Origin: DAIOEK01 sp036746315
GTDB lineage: Bacteria > Chloroflexota > Anaerolineae > Anaerolineales > Anaerolineaceae
DNA: 64,000 nt
Assembly: GCA_036746315.1 (NCBI GenBank)
Contig: DAIOEK010000008.1
Location: 1-64,000, forward strand
Reading direction: 5' to 3'
Shown: one piece after another, positions 8,720 through 17,713 of the stretch
How the letters are laid out: every line of letters starts with the position of its first letter
Position numbering within the stretch: position 1 is the first letter of the stretch
Notes under the pieces: model-generated
Databases searched by the model: none
What the model saw: the letters and a program-made list of their open reading frames with translations, nothing else
What the model was told of the DNA's origin: nothing
Position numbers and translations under genes: made by a program

Positions 8720-9686
8720 TCCTCCTGTTGTTCAAATGGGTGATGCCGCCGCCGTGGTGGAGCGGATCATTGACGAAGTGGAAAAGGCGGTCATTGGAAA
8801 GCGCGAGTATCTGAAGAAGATCATGGCGGCTTTCCTCTGCCCCGGCGGCCATGTGCTGCTGGAGGACTACCCCGGGCTGGCAAAAACCCTCATGGCAAAC
8901 AGTTTTGCCGGCGTGTTGGGCATGGATTTCAAACGCATCCAATTCACCCCCGATCTGCTGCCCGGTGATATTACCGGAGGATTTATCTTCGATTCCCGAT
9001 CAAACCAGTTTGTCATGCGCCGTGGACCGCTCTTTGCCAATATTCTGCTGGCGGATGAGATCAATCGCGCTTCGCCCAAAACCCAATCCGCCCTGCTGGA
9101 GGCGATGCAGGAATTTCAAGTATCGCTGGAAGGCGAGACCCTGGCGCTGCCCGAACCCTTCATGGTGATTGCAACACAAAATCCGATTGAATATGAAGGT
9201 ACCTTCCCGCTCCCCGAGGCGCAGTTGGATCGCTTCATCATCCGTCTGTCGCCGGGGTATCCCTCGCCGGACGATGAAAGGGAAATGCTCACCCGCCGCT
9301 CCGAACGCAAACAGGATGCCGTGCCGCTGCAAACTGTGATCACCCCGGCCGAGTTTATGGGGCTGCGGCAGGCGGTGGAAAATGTGTACGTGGACCCGGA
9401 CGTGCAGACGTATATCGTGAATCTGGTGGCGAAGACGCGCCGGCACAAGCAGGTGGAACTGGGGGTGAGTCCGCGCGGTTCGCTGGCATTGTTGAAAATA
9501 ACCCGCGCATGGGCAGCCCTGGATGGCAGAGATTATGTCATCCCCGATGATGTGAAGGCGCTGGCAGCCGATGTGCTTAGCCACCGGCTGATCCTGGATC
9601 CGACCCTGTGGGGTTCTCACAAAGCGGAAAAGGATGTGATCGAAGAGATCATTCAATACATTCCCGTGCCGGTGCTTTCCCGCTGA
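8706..9686 (+). CDS. MoxR-family AAA+ ATPase
   Basis: Cytoplasmic AAA+ ATPase (326 residues) of the MoxR group, thought to act as a chaperone that activates or assembles partner complexes together with DUF58 proteins. The MoxR form of Walker A is seen as LLEDYPGLAKT (~48-58), the Walker B as ILLADEINRA (~113-122), followed by SPKTQSALLEAMQE, the sensor region ATQNPIEYEGTFPLPEAQLDRF and the C-terminal lid with SPRGSLALLKITRAWA. Start ATG 8706 lies inside the end of the previous gene. It is one base away from the DUF58 gene downstream. Confidence 0.95.
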   Translation: MTKDNPPVVQMGDAAAVVERIIDEVEKAVIGKREYLKKIMAAFLCPGGHVLLEDYPGLAKTLMANSFAGVLGMDFKRIQFTPDLLPGDITGGFIFDSRSNQFVMRRGPLFANILLADEINRASPKTQSALLEAMQEFQVSLEGETLALPEPFMVIATQNPIEYEGTFPLPEAQLDRFIIRLSPGYPSPDDEREMLTRRSERKQDAVPLQTVITPAEFMGLRQAVENVYVDPDVQTYIVNLVAKTRRHKQVELGVSPRGSLALLKITRAWAALDGRDYVIPDDVKALAADVLSHRLILDPTLWGSHKAEKDVIEEIIQYIPVPVLSR

Positions 9687-9687
9687 T

Positions 9688-10938
9688 ATGAAAACCCGGC
9701 TGAACCTGATCCTGATCGTCATCGTCGGCTTGTTCCTGGCTGCCATCCTGAGCCGGAACGGCGGCGTGGCACTCCTGGCTCTCCCCTTTCTCGGCTACCT
9801 GGCGATTGCCATCACCACCCTGCCGCAAAGAACGGATCTGGTTGCCTCCCGGGAGATCAGCTGCCGGCGCACCCGCACGGGCGCCCCGGTTGAAATGAAG
9901 ATCAGGCTGGAGAACAGGGGCGACCGGGTATTCCGGCTGATGTTGCGGAACGAACTGACAGCAAAGATGCAGGTGTTGGGGCAGGCGCCCACCCAACCCA
10001 TCTGCCTGCCCGCCGGGGATGTGCAGGAATTCAGCTATTCTTTTTGCGGTGCGCGGGGCAGGTATGCCTGGCAGCATGTTAAAGTGGAGGTGGGCGATTG
10101 CTTTGGTCTATTCGGGCGGGTCGTTGAAATCCCCGCCGTGGCAGGCTTGCTGGTGCTGCCCGATGATCTGCATTTGAAGCGCTTCCGGTTTCACCCCCGC
10201 CCCACACTACGAACCGCCGGACCGAATCTTTCGCGCCAGCCCGGCAGAGGGACTGATTTCTGGGGGGTGCGGCAGTATTATGCCGGCGACCCGATGCGTT
10301 TGATCCACTGGCGCATGGCGGCGCGGCATCCTCAGCGTTTCTTTTCCAAGGAATTCGAGCGGGAGGAGATGGCGGATATCGGAATTTTGCTGGATGGGCG
10401 TGCGGCGGTGAACCTGGAATTGGCTGATGCCAGCCTGTTCGAATACGGCGTGCAAACGGCGGCGGCGCTGGGCAGGGCATTTTTGCGTTCGGGCAATCGT
10501 GTTTCCCTGCTGGTGCTGGGGGATCGGGTGACGCAGGTTTTCCCCGGGTATGGGAAGCGGCATCTGGCGCGGATACTGGATAGATTGGCAGCCTGCGAAC
10601 CGGGCGACATGGTGGCATTTGACACCATGCAGTACTTTCCGGTCAGGCAATTTCCGCCCGGGTCGGTGATCGTATTGATCAGCCCCCTGCGCAACCGGGA
10701 CATCAAAACCATCTCGCGTCTGCGCGGTGACGGTTACCAGTTGCTGGTGATCAGCCCCAATCCGTTGGAATATGCGCAGGGGATGAGCCGGTCTGCCTGG
10801 CTGGCTTATCGGGCGGCGCGCATCGAACGCGAGATTATGCTGCGCAGGATCAGGAAGCTGGGCGTGAAGGTGATCGACTGGCGGATACACCAGCCGCTGG
10901 AAACTGCCTTGAACGCGCATCCCGGGAGGGACCGGTGA
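9688..10938 (+). CDS. DUF58-domain membrane protein
   Basis: A 416-residue protein with two N-terminal membrane helices (~5-20 and ~25-40), a beta-rich middle region, and the DUF58 core recognised by the motif GTDFWGVRQYYAGDPMRLIHW (~190-210) followed by RFFSKEFEREE and a von Willebrand A-like fold (ILLDGRAAVN). DUF58 proteins are encoded with MoxR ATPases almost everywhere. The pair is believed to act at the membrane, but the substrate is unknown. The stop overlaps the GTG of the next gene (GTGA). Confidence 0.93.
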   Translation: MKTRLNLILIVIVGLFLAAILSRNGGVALLALPFLGYLAIAITTLPQRTDLVASREISCRRTRTGAPVEMKIRLENRGDRVFRLMLRNELTAKMQVLGQAPTQPICLPAGDVQEFSYSFCGARGRYAWQHVKVEVGDCFGLFGRVVEIPAVAGLLVLPDDLHLKRFRFHPRPTLRTAGPNLSRQPGRGTDFWGVRQYYAGDPMRLIHWRMAARHPQRFFSKEFEREEMADIGILLDGRAAVNLELADASLFEYGVQTAAALGRAFLRSGNRVSLLVLGDRVTQVFPGYGKRHLARILDRLAACEPGDMVAFDTMQYFPVRQFPPGSVIVLISPLRNRDIKTISRLRGDGYQLLVISPNPLEYAQGMSRSAWLAYRAARIEREIMLRRIRKLGVKVIDWRIHQPLETALNAHPGRDR

Positions 10939-11432
10939 GCGCGCGGATACGGGTATGGATCTATGCCGCCGTGCAAGCGGCTGCCATCCTGCTTCTGGCG
11001 GGCGGGTTTGCCGTGCGGGATCGCTGGATGGGCGCGATCTTCGGGCTCTTACTGGCGCTGGCTGCGGGATGGCATTTTTACGATCACGCCGCATGGCTGC
11101 ATCATCTTCTGTTGTTTGGCTGTGTTGCCGCTGCCGCGTTGGGGGTATGGATGGGGTCATCGCCTGTGTTCATGGTCGCCGGGACGTCCGCTGCATTGGC
11201 GGGGTGGGAACTCTCCGATGTGTTGCCTCCCACCACAACACAGAGTGACCCGCTGGCGGAGGCTTTCGAGCGCCGCCGGATGCTTGCCCTGGGGATCATG
11301 GCTGTCGCAAGTTTGGGGGTCACGGTACTACTGCTGCAATTCCCAATGCAGCTTCCGTTTGGCGTGCTCTTGGCGGCGGCAGCGGTTGTCCTCTTCAGCC
11401 TGTTCAAACTCTATCGCTTATTCAGATCGTAA
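10935..11432 (+). CDS. Four-to-five-helix membrane protein ending the MoxR operon
   Basis: A 165-residue protein, almost entirely hydrophobic, with helices around residues 8-22, 33-45, 55-72, 75-90, 115-135 and 138-155. A short loop (LPPTTTQSDPLAEAFERRR) breaks the pattern. GTG 10935 overlaps the DUF58 stop (TGA at 10936-10938), so it is co-translated. No family recognised. Its place suggests a membrane accessory of the MoxR/DUF58 system. Confidence 0.65.
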   Translation: MSARIRVWIYAAVQAAAILLLAGGFAVRDRWMGAIFGLLLALAAGWHFYDHAAWLHHLLLFGCVAAAALGVWMGSSPVFMVAGTSAALAGWELSDVLPPTTTQSDPLAEAFERRRMLALGIMAVASLGVTVLLLQFPMQLPFGVLLAAAAVVLFSLFKLYRLFRS

Positions 11433-11448
11433 CCCCCTCCCTTTGTAC

Positions 11449-11641
11449 TGTCATTCCGCCAGCCCTGGCGGGCTTGGCTAGGGAGCGAAGCGATCGCGCA
11501 GCACTCCTGAAGGGAGAGAAATCTCTGCCTTGCCTTACACCAGACAACTTTTTATTGATTCACAAAGCCTCTCCCTGCGCTCTTTCCTTCACTCCATAAC
11601 CTTCGCAGAGATCCTTCGCCCTTACAGGACCTAGAATGACA
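11449..11641. repeat. Inverted intergenic repeat element
   Basis: The gap 11433-11837 holds no gene. It contains two outward arms that begin TGTCATTC (11449-11456) and end GAATGACA (11634-11641), each followed inward by a GCGAAG-containing stretch and by AATCTCTGC/GCAGAGAT. This is the layout of short non-coding palindromic repeats scattered between genes in many Chloroflexota and other environmental genomes. Copy number cannot be judged from this window. A TATAAT hexamer at 11800-11805 is probably the -10 of the next gene. Confidence 0.45.
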
Positions 11642-11837
11642 GATGGCGGTTTTCGCAGAAGGCTTTTTTTCATTTGGTAGCCGGAAGCATCTCAGTATCA
11701 ACCAGTTATAAAACCACAAAGCCATTCCCCACATGCGATAATCGCCTGCCTCCAGACCAAAGCTTGTATAAAACCCCCAGCCCCTCTGCTTCAAGCCCTA
11801 TAATCTGAATACCCACAGGGAAAAGGAGAACCACCAA

Positions 11838-12266
11838 ATGGCAAATGTAAGCTTATACCTGAACTTTCACGGCGCCACCGAAGCCGCATTCAACTTCTAT
11901 CGCACCGTTTTCGGCGGCGAGTTTGGTCCCATACAACGCTTCCGCGACACACCCGGCATGGAAAAACTGCCCGAGGGCGACCGGGGCAAAATCATGCACA
12001 TCTCACTGCAGATCACCCAAAACATGACCCTGCACGGCACCGACACGCTGGATACGATGGGTCGCAGCCTCAACATGGGCAACAACATGTCCGTCATGCT
12101 CGAAGTGAACAGCAAAGACGAGGCGCAAAAATACTACAACGCACTTGCTGCCGGCGGCAGGGATGAGATGCCCCTGCAGGAGACCTTCTGGGGCGCCTAC
12201 TTCGGCTCCTTCACCGACAAATTCGGCGTACCATGGATGATCGACTTTGAGCAAAATCCACAATAG
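11838..12266 (+). CDS. PhnB-like VOC (glyoxalase-fold) protein
   Basis: A 142-residue protein of the PhnB/3-demethylubiquinone-9 3-methyltransferase-like branch of the VOC superfamily. The signatures are LYLNFHGATEAAFNFYRTVFGGEF at the N-terminus and FWGAYFGSFTDKFGVPWMIDF at the C-terminus. Members bind small ligands or metals as dimers; the actual substrate is not known for this group. AAAAGGAG precedes the ATG by a normal distance. It is a single-gene unit with its own TATAAT (11800-11805) and a good terminator. Confidence 0.88.
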   Translation: MANVSLYLNFHGATEAAFNFYRTVFGGEFGPIQRFRDTPGMEKLPEGDRGKIMHISLQITQNMTLHGTDTLDTMGRSLNMGNNMSVMLEVNSKDEAQKYYNALAAGGRDEMPLQETFWGAYFGSFTDKFGVPWMIDFEQNPQ

Positions 12267-12284
12267 GGGATGGATTTATTCTGC

Positions 12285-12317
12285 AAGCGACCGGAGCAGA
12301 ATGGCTCCGGTCGCTTT
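12285..12317 (+). terminator. Intrinsic terminator of the VOC gene
   Basis: A 13-bp perfect stem (12285-12297 with 12304-12316) with a 6-base loop, ending in TTT, 18 bases after the stop. Confidence 0.75.
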
Positions 12318-12332
12318 ATGTCTAAAAGACCT

Positions 12333-12357
12333 CAAAAAAACCTGTCACAAGTGACAG
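12333..12357 (-). terminator. Intrinsic terminator of the GH2/GH127/MFS operon
   Basis: On the minus strand a CTGTCA stem closes a CTTG tetraloop and is followed by G and seven Ts (plus-strand A run at 12334-12340). It lies about 105 bases beyond the GH2 stop and faces the plus-strand terminator of the convergent gene. Confidence 0.75.
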
Positions 12358-12461
12358 CTTTCCATCCCCCTGCCCATCCGCTATACTGAAAATGGCTGAA
12401 TAAAATCCATCGAACTATTTGTTTCTTTTTGTTCCTGAAAGCTCCGTTTTTCTGAAACAAA

Positions 12462-14258
12462 TCAACTTTTTGCCGCTCGGATCACCCGCTCATGCACCTG
12501 CCTTAACAACTCCGCGTCCATCTTTTCCACCACCCGGTCATAGGTCAGGTACCCGTTGATCTCGATCTCCACATCGGTGGTCTCGGTATAGATGGCAGCC
12601 ATCAGCCCGCGCGGGATCAGCGGCATCAGCTCCTTCTCCAGCAGCTTCACGTAAGCCTCACTCAGCGCTTCCCGGCTGTCGTAAAAACGGTAACCGAATT
12701 TCTTCTGCGCATCCCACATATGCCCGGGGACCTTCAAACTGTAGCCGCCGAATTCGCTGATCACAAAGGCGCGCCCATCCGGTTTGGGGCGGAAGAGCCG
12801 CTTGAAGTAAATATGCCGGCTTTGGAAATCCCCGCCGCGCTGGTCGAACCAGCCCGAAGCGTGATCCACCAGCCGGGAGGGGTCGTACCCCTTCAGCCAG
12901 TCAGCCGTCTCGCGCGCATGGAACTGTCCCCAGCTTTCGTTGAAGGGCACCCATACCGCAATGCACGCGGCGTTGTAAAGGTGATCGACCATGCCCTGCA
13001 ATTCGCTGCGGTACCCGGCGCGGTTGGCTTCATCTGCACGCCCAAAGCGCCTGAGATTGCGGGTGTCGTTGCGGTGGAAATCCATACTCAGGGCGAGGAA
13101 GGCGACCACCTCGCCGTCGATCAACCCGCCGTTGGGCATGTCCTGCCAGACGATCATTCCCAGCCGGTCACAGTGATAATACCAGCGCAGCGGCTCCACC
13201 TTGATGTGCTTGCGGATCATGTTGCAGCCGATCCGGCGGGTGTACTCGATGTCGAAGAGCATGGCTTCTTCATTGGGCGGAGTGTAAAGCCCGTCGGGGA
13301 AGTAGCCCTGGTCGAGCGGACCGTAGAGGAAGAGCGGTTCGCCGTTCAGGGTGAAGCGCGGGTGCCCCAGCTCGTCGGGCACCAGCCCGAAGGAGCGCAT
13401 GGCGAAATAGCTTTTCACCTCGTCCAGGCGCCGTTCGCCCTGGTACAGGCTGAGGGTAAGATCGTAGAGGAAAGGGTCTGCCGGACACCAGGTGCGCGGA
13501 TGCGGAATGTGCAGTTCAAGCGTATCTCCGGCGGGGGCATCGCCCCGGGCGATTTCGGCGCCATCCGTCCTGGCGCATGCGGCAAGATGCAGCCCGTCAG
13601 TGGAATCCGCGCCGCGCAGGTTCACCTCCACACGCAGAGTCTCGCCGGGCAGATCGGGGGTGATGCGCAGCGAAGCGATGCTGACCGCGGGCACGCCCTC
13701 CAGCCAGACCGTCTGCCAGATGCCTGAGATCGGAGTGTACCAGATGCCCTGTGGGTGGAGCACCTGCTTGCCGCGCTGCTGCATCTGCGTATCGGTCGGA
13801 TCCCAGGCGGAGACGACCAGCTCGTTCTCCCCATCCCGCAGGTGCGGGGTGATGTCGAAGGTGAAGGGCAGGTATCCGCCGCGATGCTCGCCCAGGCGGG
13901 CGCCGTTCAGCAAGACCTCGCACAGGTAATCCACTGCGCCAAAGTGCAGCAGAACCCTGCCATCGGCGCCGGTCTTTTGCAGCAGGTTCGGGCGCGGGTC
14001 GGGCAGGGTGCGCCGGTACCATAGCTTGTCATCGGGCAGCAGTTCTTTCTGCACCCCTGATAGCAGCGACTCCACCGGGTACGGGACCAAAATCTCCCCG
14101 TCCCAGCTTTCCGGCTGCATACTGCTTTTAACGGTAATGGCATACTGCCAGGCGCCGTTGAGGTTGAGCCACGCCGGGCGTGCCATCTGCGGGCGGGGGT
14201 ATTCGGGCAGGGGTATGGGCAGGGATGGGCTCCAGGGCGTGTGCAGGGTTTCAGGCAT
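12462..14258 (-). CDS. Glycoside hydrolase family 2 enzyme
   Basis: A 598-residue GH2-type retaining glycosidase. It has the N-terminal sugar-binding jelly roll (GYLPFTFDITPHLRDGENEL), an immunoglobulin-like domain, and a TIM barrel carrying the acid/base Glu441 in VPFNESWGQF and the nucleophile Glu502 in VISEFGGY. No signal peptide is seen, so it works in the cytoplasm on imported oligosaccharides. GH2 members include beta-galactosidases, beta-glucuronidases and alpha-L-arabinopyranosidases. The partner GH127 and MFS genes point to arabinose- or galactose-containing plant oligosaccharides, but the exact bond cannot be read from sequence. ATG 14258 overlaps the GH127 stop as ATGA; the longer frame to 14318 is unlikely. 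Confidence 0.9.
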   Translation of the reverse strand: MPETLHTPWSPSLPIPLPEYPRPQMARPAWLNLNGAWQYAITVKSSMQPESWDGEILVPYPVESLLSGVQKELLPDDKLWYRRTLPDPRPNLLQKTGADGRVLLHFGAVDYLCEVLLNGARLGEHRGGYLPFTFDITPHLRDGENELVVSAWDPTDTQMQQRGKQVLHPQGIWYTPISGIWQTVWLEGVPAVSIASLRITPDLPGETLRVEVNLRGADSTDGLHLAACARTDGAEIARGDAPAGDTLELHIPHPRTWCPADPFLYDLTLSLYQGERRLDEVKSYFAMRSFGLVPDELGHPRFTLNGEPLFLYGPLDQGYFPDGLYTPPNEEAMLFDIEYTRRIGCNMIRKHIKVEPLRWYYHCDRLGMIVWQDMPNGGLIDGEVVAFLALSMDFHRNDTRNLRRFGRADEANRAGYRSELQGMVDHLYNAACIAVWVPFNESWGQFHARETADWLKGYDPSRLVDHASGWFDQRGGDFQSRHIYFKRLFRPKPDGRAFVISEFGGYSLKVPGHMWDAQKKFGYRFYDSREALSEAYVKLLEKELMPLIPRGLMAAIYTETTDVEIEINGYLTYDRVVEKMDAELLRQVHERVIRAAKS

Positions 14259-16243
14259 CAGGCTTCCTTTCCGGTGTGGACCCACACCGTCATGTTCGAT
14301 CTTCCCCGGTTGCCCCACAGGAAGTAGGGGATCAGTGTCAGCCTCTGTCCGTCGGCACTGCGGGCGGCGATCTTCACCACGCCATCCAGCAGATCGGGGT
14401 CGCTCTCTGCGGTGAATGTGTGGGAGTCGAGGCGGATGGTGAAAATATCCATCCCCGGGTTGTCGATACTTTCCAGGCAGTACACCAGTGGACCGCGTGT
14501 TATCGCTGCCTTACCGCGGTGTCCCTTGACCCTGGGGTGGGCGTGCAGTAAGCGGATGGACATCTCGAAGCGGGTTTCGACCACATCCCCCGCCCGAATG
14601 GGCTGTCCGAGTGGCAGGAAGGCTGCCATGCGCGGGTCATATCCACCGGCAGTCGGGGCATACTGCATCGTGGGCGGCGGGGCGATCGCCAGCGGCTTTC
14701 CGTTGATGGTAATGGTGTAGTTTTGCGCCCAGGATGGCAGTCGCAGCCGGAGCTGGAAGCTGTGCTGCTCGGTGTCCTGTGGGGTGACCTCCACCACGTG
14801 CAGGCGGGTGAAGCCCTCCCATGGCAGATGCGATTCGACCTCCAGGCGGATTGCCAGATTGCCGCCGCCTTCGGCCGGCAGGTTGATCACCTGCTGCGGG
14901 ATGGTGATGTACTGGTGCAGGTTCAACTGTCCGGGTCCGCTGGTGAAGAGATACTGCCCCAGGTTTGCCCAGGTGCGCGAAATGTTGGACGGGCAGCAGG
15001 GAATGGCGTACCAGGGTTGGCGGGTAACCCCACCCCGGCAGGCAAGTGGGTTGTTATACAGGTAGCTGTCCCCACGCAATCCCATCCCCACGGCGGCGGC
15101 GTTGTAAAGCTGCCATTCGAACAGATCACCGTATTGCGGTTTGTTGGTGAGTTTGCCCATTTCGGCGTTCCAGAACATGCTGCCCAGCGCAGCACAGGTT
15201 TCGGCGTAGGCGTATTCGGGGTCGAGTTCGTAATCGTTGCCAAAGCCCTCCAGGTCGGGCAGCGACCCGATGCCGCCGGTGACGTACATACGGCGCGTTA
15301 CCATATGCTCCCAGGCACGTTCGAGCGGGGAAATCAGTGACTGGTCGCCGCTGATCTCTGCCAGCATGGCAGCTGCCGTCTCGAGATAGGCGAAACGTAC
15401 CGAGTGTCCGACGGCGGAATGCTGCCGGCGGATGGGAACATGCTGCTGGAAATACTTGCCGCTGAGTGCGTTGGCATACCAGCGCAGGGTGGTGAACGGC
15501 GGTTTTTTTGCCTCGTTGTCGGGCGGCAGCTGGTAGGGGTGATGGTCGGGGTGCTCCTGCAAATAAGCCTGTTTCCGGTTTTGCACTTTCCGGGTGCGTC
15601 CCTCCACCTGAAGGAACTGACGGGCGACGGAGAGCGCAAACCAGCGAGATCTGCCGCGCTGCTCGAGGAACTGGCGCGCCATCTCAAGGTAGGCAGTGTC
15701 TTCCGGTGTCACCCGATGCAGGCGCAGCAGGGCGATTTCGATCTCCTGGTGACCGGGGGTATGATATGCGCCTTTGCCGCGGAAATCCGCCACAATGCGG
15801 TCGGCAGCCTGGCGGGCGATCACCAGCAGATCGGTTTGCCCGCAGGCTTCGAAGCGCGTCACCGCGGCTTCGATCAGGTGCCCGTGGCAATATAGTTCGT
15901 GCTCGATCTGCAAGTTTTGCCAGCGCACCCGGGGAAAGTGGATCTGGTTGTAGGTAAATATATATCCGTCCGGGCACTGAGTGCGACCGACCAGCCCGAT
16001 GAAATCTTCCACCAGCCGGGAGAGGCTTGCATCCGGGGTGTCTCGCAGAATACGGCTGGCTGCCTCGAGCCACTTGTAGGCATCCGAATCGGCAAAGAAC
16101 CACCCTTCACGAAAGCCCTGCGCTTCTCCGGCGGCGAGGCGAAAGTTGTGGATGCAGCCGGAATCTTCCAGTTGCTGCCACTGGTGAAAGATCGCCTGCC
16201 GGGCGTTGATCTCGCGGCGGTTGGTCCAGAAATCAGGCAGCAT
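14258..16243 (-). CDS. GH127 beta-L-arabinofuranosidase
   Basis: A 661-residue cytoplasmic enzyme of GH127 (DUF1680). The family releases beta-L-arabinofuranose using a zinc-bound cysteine nucleophile. In the characterised Bifidobacterium enzyme HypBA1 the site is Glu338, Cys340, Cys417 and Cys418. Here the equivalents are Glu348 and Cys350 in YAETCAALGS and Cys416-Cys417 in IPCCPSN, so the zinc site looks intact. The length matches the family (~650). ATG 16243 is chosen: it overlaps the transporter's 3' end by 11 bases and gives the normal N-terminus MLPDFWTNRREIN. The product, L-arabinose, would enter the araBDA pathway encoded at the start of the window. Confidence 0.93.
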   Translation of the reverse strand: MLPDFWTNRREINARQAIFHQWQQLEDSGCIHNFRLAAGEAQGFREGWFFADSDAYKWLEAASRILRDTPDASLSRLVEDFIGLVGRTQCPDGYIFTYNQIHFPRVRWQNLQIEHELYCHGHLIEAAVTRFEACGQTDLLVIARQAADRIVADFRGKGAYHTPGHQEIEIALLRLHRVTPEDTAYLEMARQFLEQRGRSRWFALSVARQFLQVEGRTRKVQNRKQAYLQEHPDHHPYQLPPDNEAKKPPFTTLRWYANALSGKYFQQHVPIRRQHSAVGHSVRFAYLETAAAMLAEISGDQSLISPLERAWEHMVTRRMYVTGGIGSLPDLEGFGNDYELDPEYAYAETCAALGSMFWNAEMGKLTNKPQYGDLFEWQLYNAAAVGMGLRGDSYLYNNPLACRGGVTRQPWYAIPCCPSNISRTWANLGQYLFTSGPGQLNLHQYITIPQQVINLPAEGGGNLAIRLEVESHLPWEGFTRLHVVEVTPQDTEQHSFQLRLRLPSWAQNYTITINGKPLAIAPPPTMQYAPTAGGYDPRMAAFLPLGQPIRAGDVVETRFEMSIRLLHAHPRVKGHRGKAAITRGPLVYCLESIDNPGMDIFTIRLDSHTFTAESDPDLLDGVVKIAARSADGQRLTLIPYFLWGNRGRSNMTVWVHTGKEA

Positions 16244-17534
16244 GGTCCTGCACCGGCTGATTGTGTTTTCCACGCAAAAAGGCAAGCGGAATCAGTCCGA
16301 GCAGCGCGATCACCGAACCCACCTGGAAGATGATCGGCACGGGGATGAACCCTGCCTCGCCATTGACGATGGTCGGAATGCCGTAAGTCTGGATGAGCCA
16401 GGAGCCAATGGCGGGCCCGATCACCATCGGAATGGCGATCCAAAAGATCATGCGGATGCCCAGGAATTTGCCGCGATTCTGTTCGGGAAGCAGGTCCTTT
16501 AACCAGGCGACCGAAGCGATGGATACCGCCACCGAAAATGCCTGCCAGATGAAACCGGTGAGCGCCAGTAGCGGGAGCGTATTGACCAGCGAAAGTAGAA
16601 TGCCGCCGATGGAGCTGGCCACAATGGCGATGGCGAGCATGGCTTTCTTGTTCCAGCGGTCGGCAAGGATGCCAAATGGGATGGCAACAATTGCCGAGCC
16701 AACCATCACTGCGCCGCCGATAATGCTGAATTCGCTCTTGGTGACACCAATATAATTTTCGAGGTAGACAATCATGTAAGGAAAGGAAACTTCCATGCCG
16801 GCGCTGGTGACCATGATGAAAAGCAGCAGAATGAACAATTCCCGATTGCTGCGCAGGGTGTCGAGGTTGAACAGGCTGGCAAACTCGGACCAGAAGGGCG
16901 GTCGGGTGGACTCCGTTTCCGGTTGCGGCGCATCATGCAGGAAATAGCCGGCGATCAAACCGGTGACCACCACAACGCCGCCGAGTACGTAGAAGAAGAT
17001 GAAATATCCCACCGCGTCAATGAGCATGCCCGCGGCGACCATGGCAACGATCTGGGCGATGAACACGCTGAGGTTGAGTACACCTTCCACTCTGCCGCGC
17101 TGGTCACTGGTGGCAATATCTGTCGTCCAGGCGTTGAAGGCGGCATCGTTGGCGGTGGAACCGAAGAAAGTCATCAGCGAGTCGGCGATCACCACCATCA
17201 CCACTGCCAGACTGGTGACCTTGATATAGGCAACCGTGGGGAAAAGAATGGTGGAAATGCCCCACAGGATATAGCCGAAGAGGATGAACGGACGGCGCCG
17301 TCCCCAGCGGGAACGGGTACGGTCACTGAGGGTGCCCATCAGCAGGGTGGTCAGCGTGGCGGTGATGGCGCTGGCGGCGACCATCCAGGCTACCGGGCGC
17401 GGATCAGGCGTGATGGTATCGTATACAAAAGTGTTGAACCAACTGTTCTCCACCGCCCAGGCAATCTGTCCGGTGGTGGCGAGGGCGATAATAATAACCC
17501 AGGTGGCAGGAGTGATACGGGAAATGGCTTTCAT
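16233..17534 (-). CDS. MFS sugar:cation symporter, probable glycoside importer
   Basis: A 433-residue, 12-helix transporter of the MFS/GPH type. Signatures include the loop GTLSDRTRSRWGRRRPFILFG between helices 2 and 3, and a second conserved loop LADRWNKKA in the middle. The GPH-like pattern fits uptake of short glycosides, here presumably beta-L-arabinofuranosides or related oligosaccharides, since GH127 and GH2 follow in the same unit. ATG 17534 is chosen because AGAAAGGTG lies upstream and the hydrophobic core starts just after it; the longer frame to 17615 would add an unlikely Cys-rich leader. First gene of a three-gene minus-strand operon. Confidence 0.87.
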   Translation of the reverse strand: MKAISRITPATWVIIIALATTGQIAWAVENSWFNTFVYDTITPDPRPVAWMVAASAITATLTTLLMGTLSDRTRSRWGRRRPFILFGYILWGISTILFPTVAYIKVTSLAVVMVVIADSLMTFFGSTANDAAFNAWTTDIATSDQRGRVEGVLNLSVFIAQIVAMVAAGMLIDAVGYFIFFYVLGGVVVVTGLIAGYFLHDAPQPETESTRPPFWSEFASLFNLDTLRSNRELFILLLFIMVTSAGMEVSFPYMIVYLENYIGVTKSEFSIIGGAVMVGSAIVAIPFGILADRWNKKAMLAIAIVASSIGGILLSLVNTLPLLALTGFIWQAFSVAVSIASVAWLKDLLPEQNRGKFLGIRMIFWIAIPMVIGPAIGSWLIQTYGIPTIVNGEAGFIPVPIIFQVGSVIALLGLIPLAFLRGKHNQPVQDHAA

Positions 17535-17645
17535 GATCTGTGGGCACCTTTCTACAGGCGGATATGGGTTAATGATACAGGAAAATATTGCAGGCAGTAT
17601 GATGTTGCCGTGCATGGAAGATTTGCGAGATTATACAAAATGAGT

Positions 17646-17694
17646 GAATAATCCGATTATACGGGGGAAAATAAAATAAACGAATGATCCGATT
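17646..17694. promoter_or_regulatory. Direct repeats between divergent genes
   Basis: GAATAATCCGATT (17646-17658) and GAATGATCCGATT (17682-17694) are 12/13 identical and 36 bases apart, in the divergent gap between the glycoside transporter operon (minus) and the DUF6174 lipoprotein gene (plus). They could be regulator sites for either side. No regulator gene is adjacent. Confidence 0.3.
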
Positions 17695-17713
17695 TTTTCA
17701 AGGAACATTTTAA

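Noticed and set aside
12720..13727. Plus-strand open frame of 335 codons opposite the GH2 gene
   Set aside because: Shadow of the GH2 coding strand; no ribosome site or recognisable domain.
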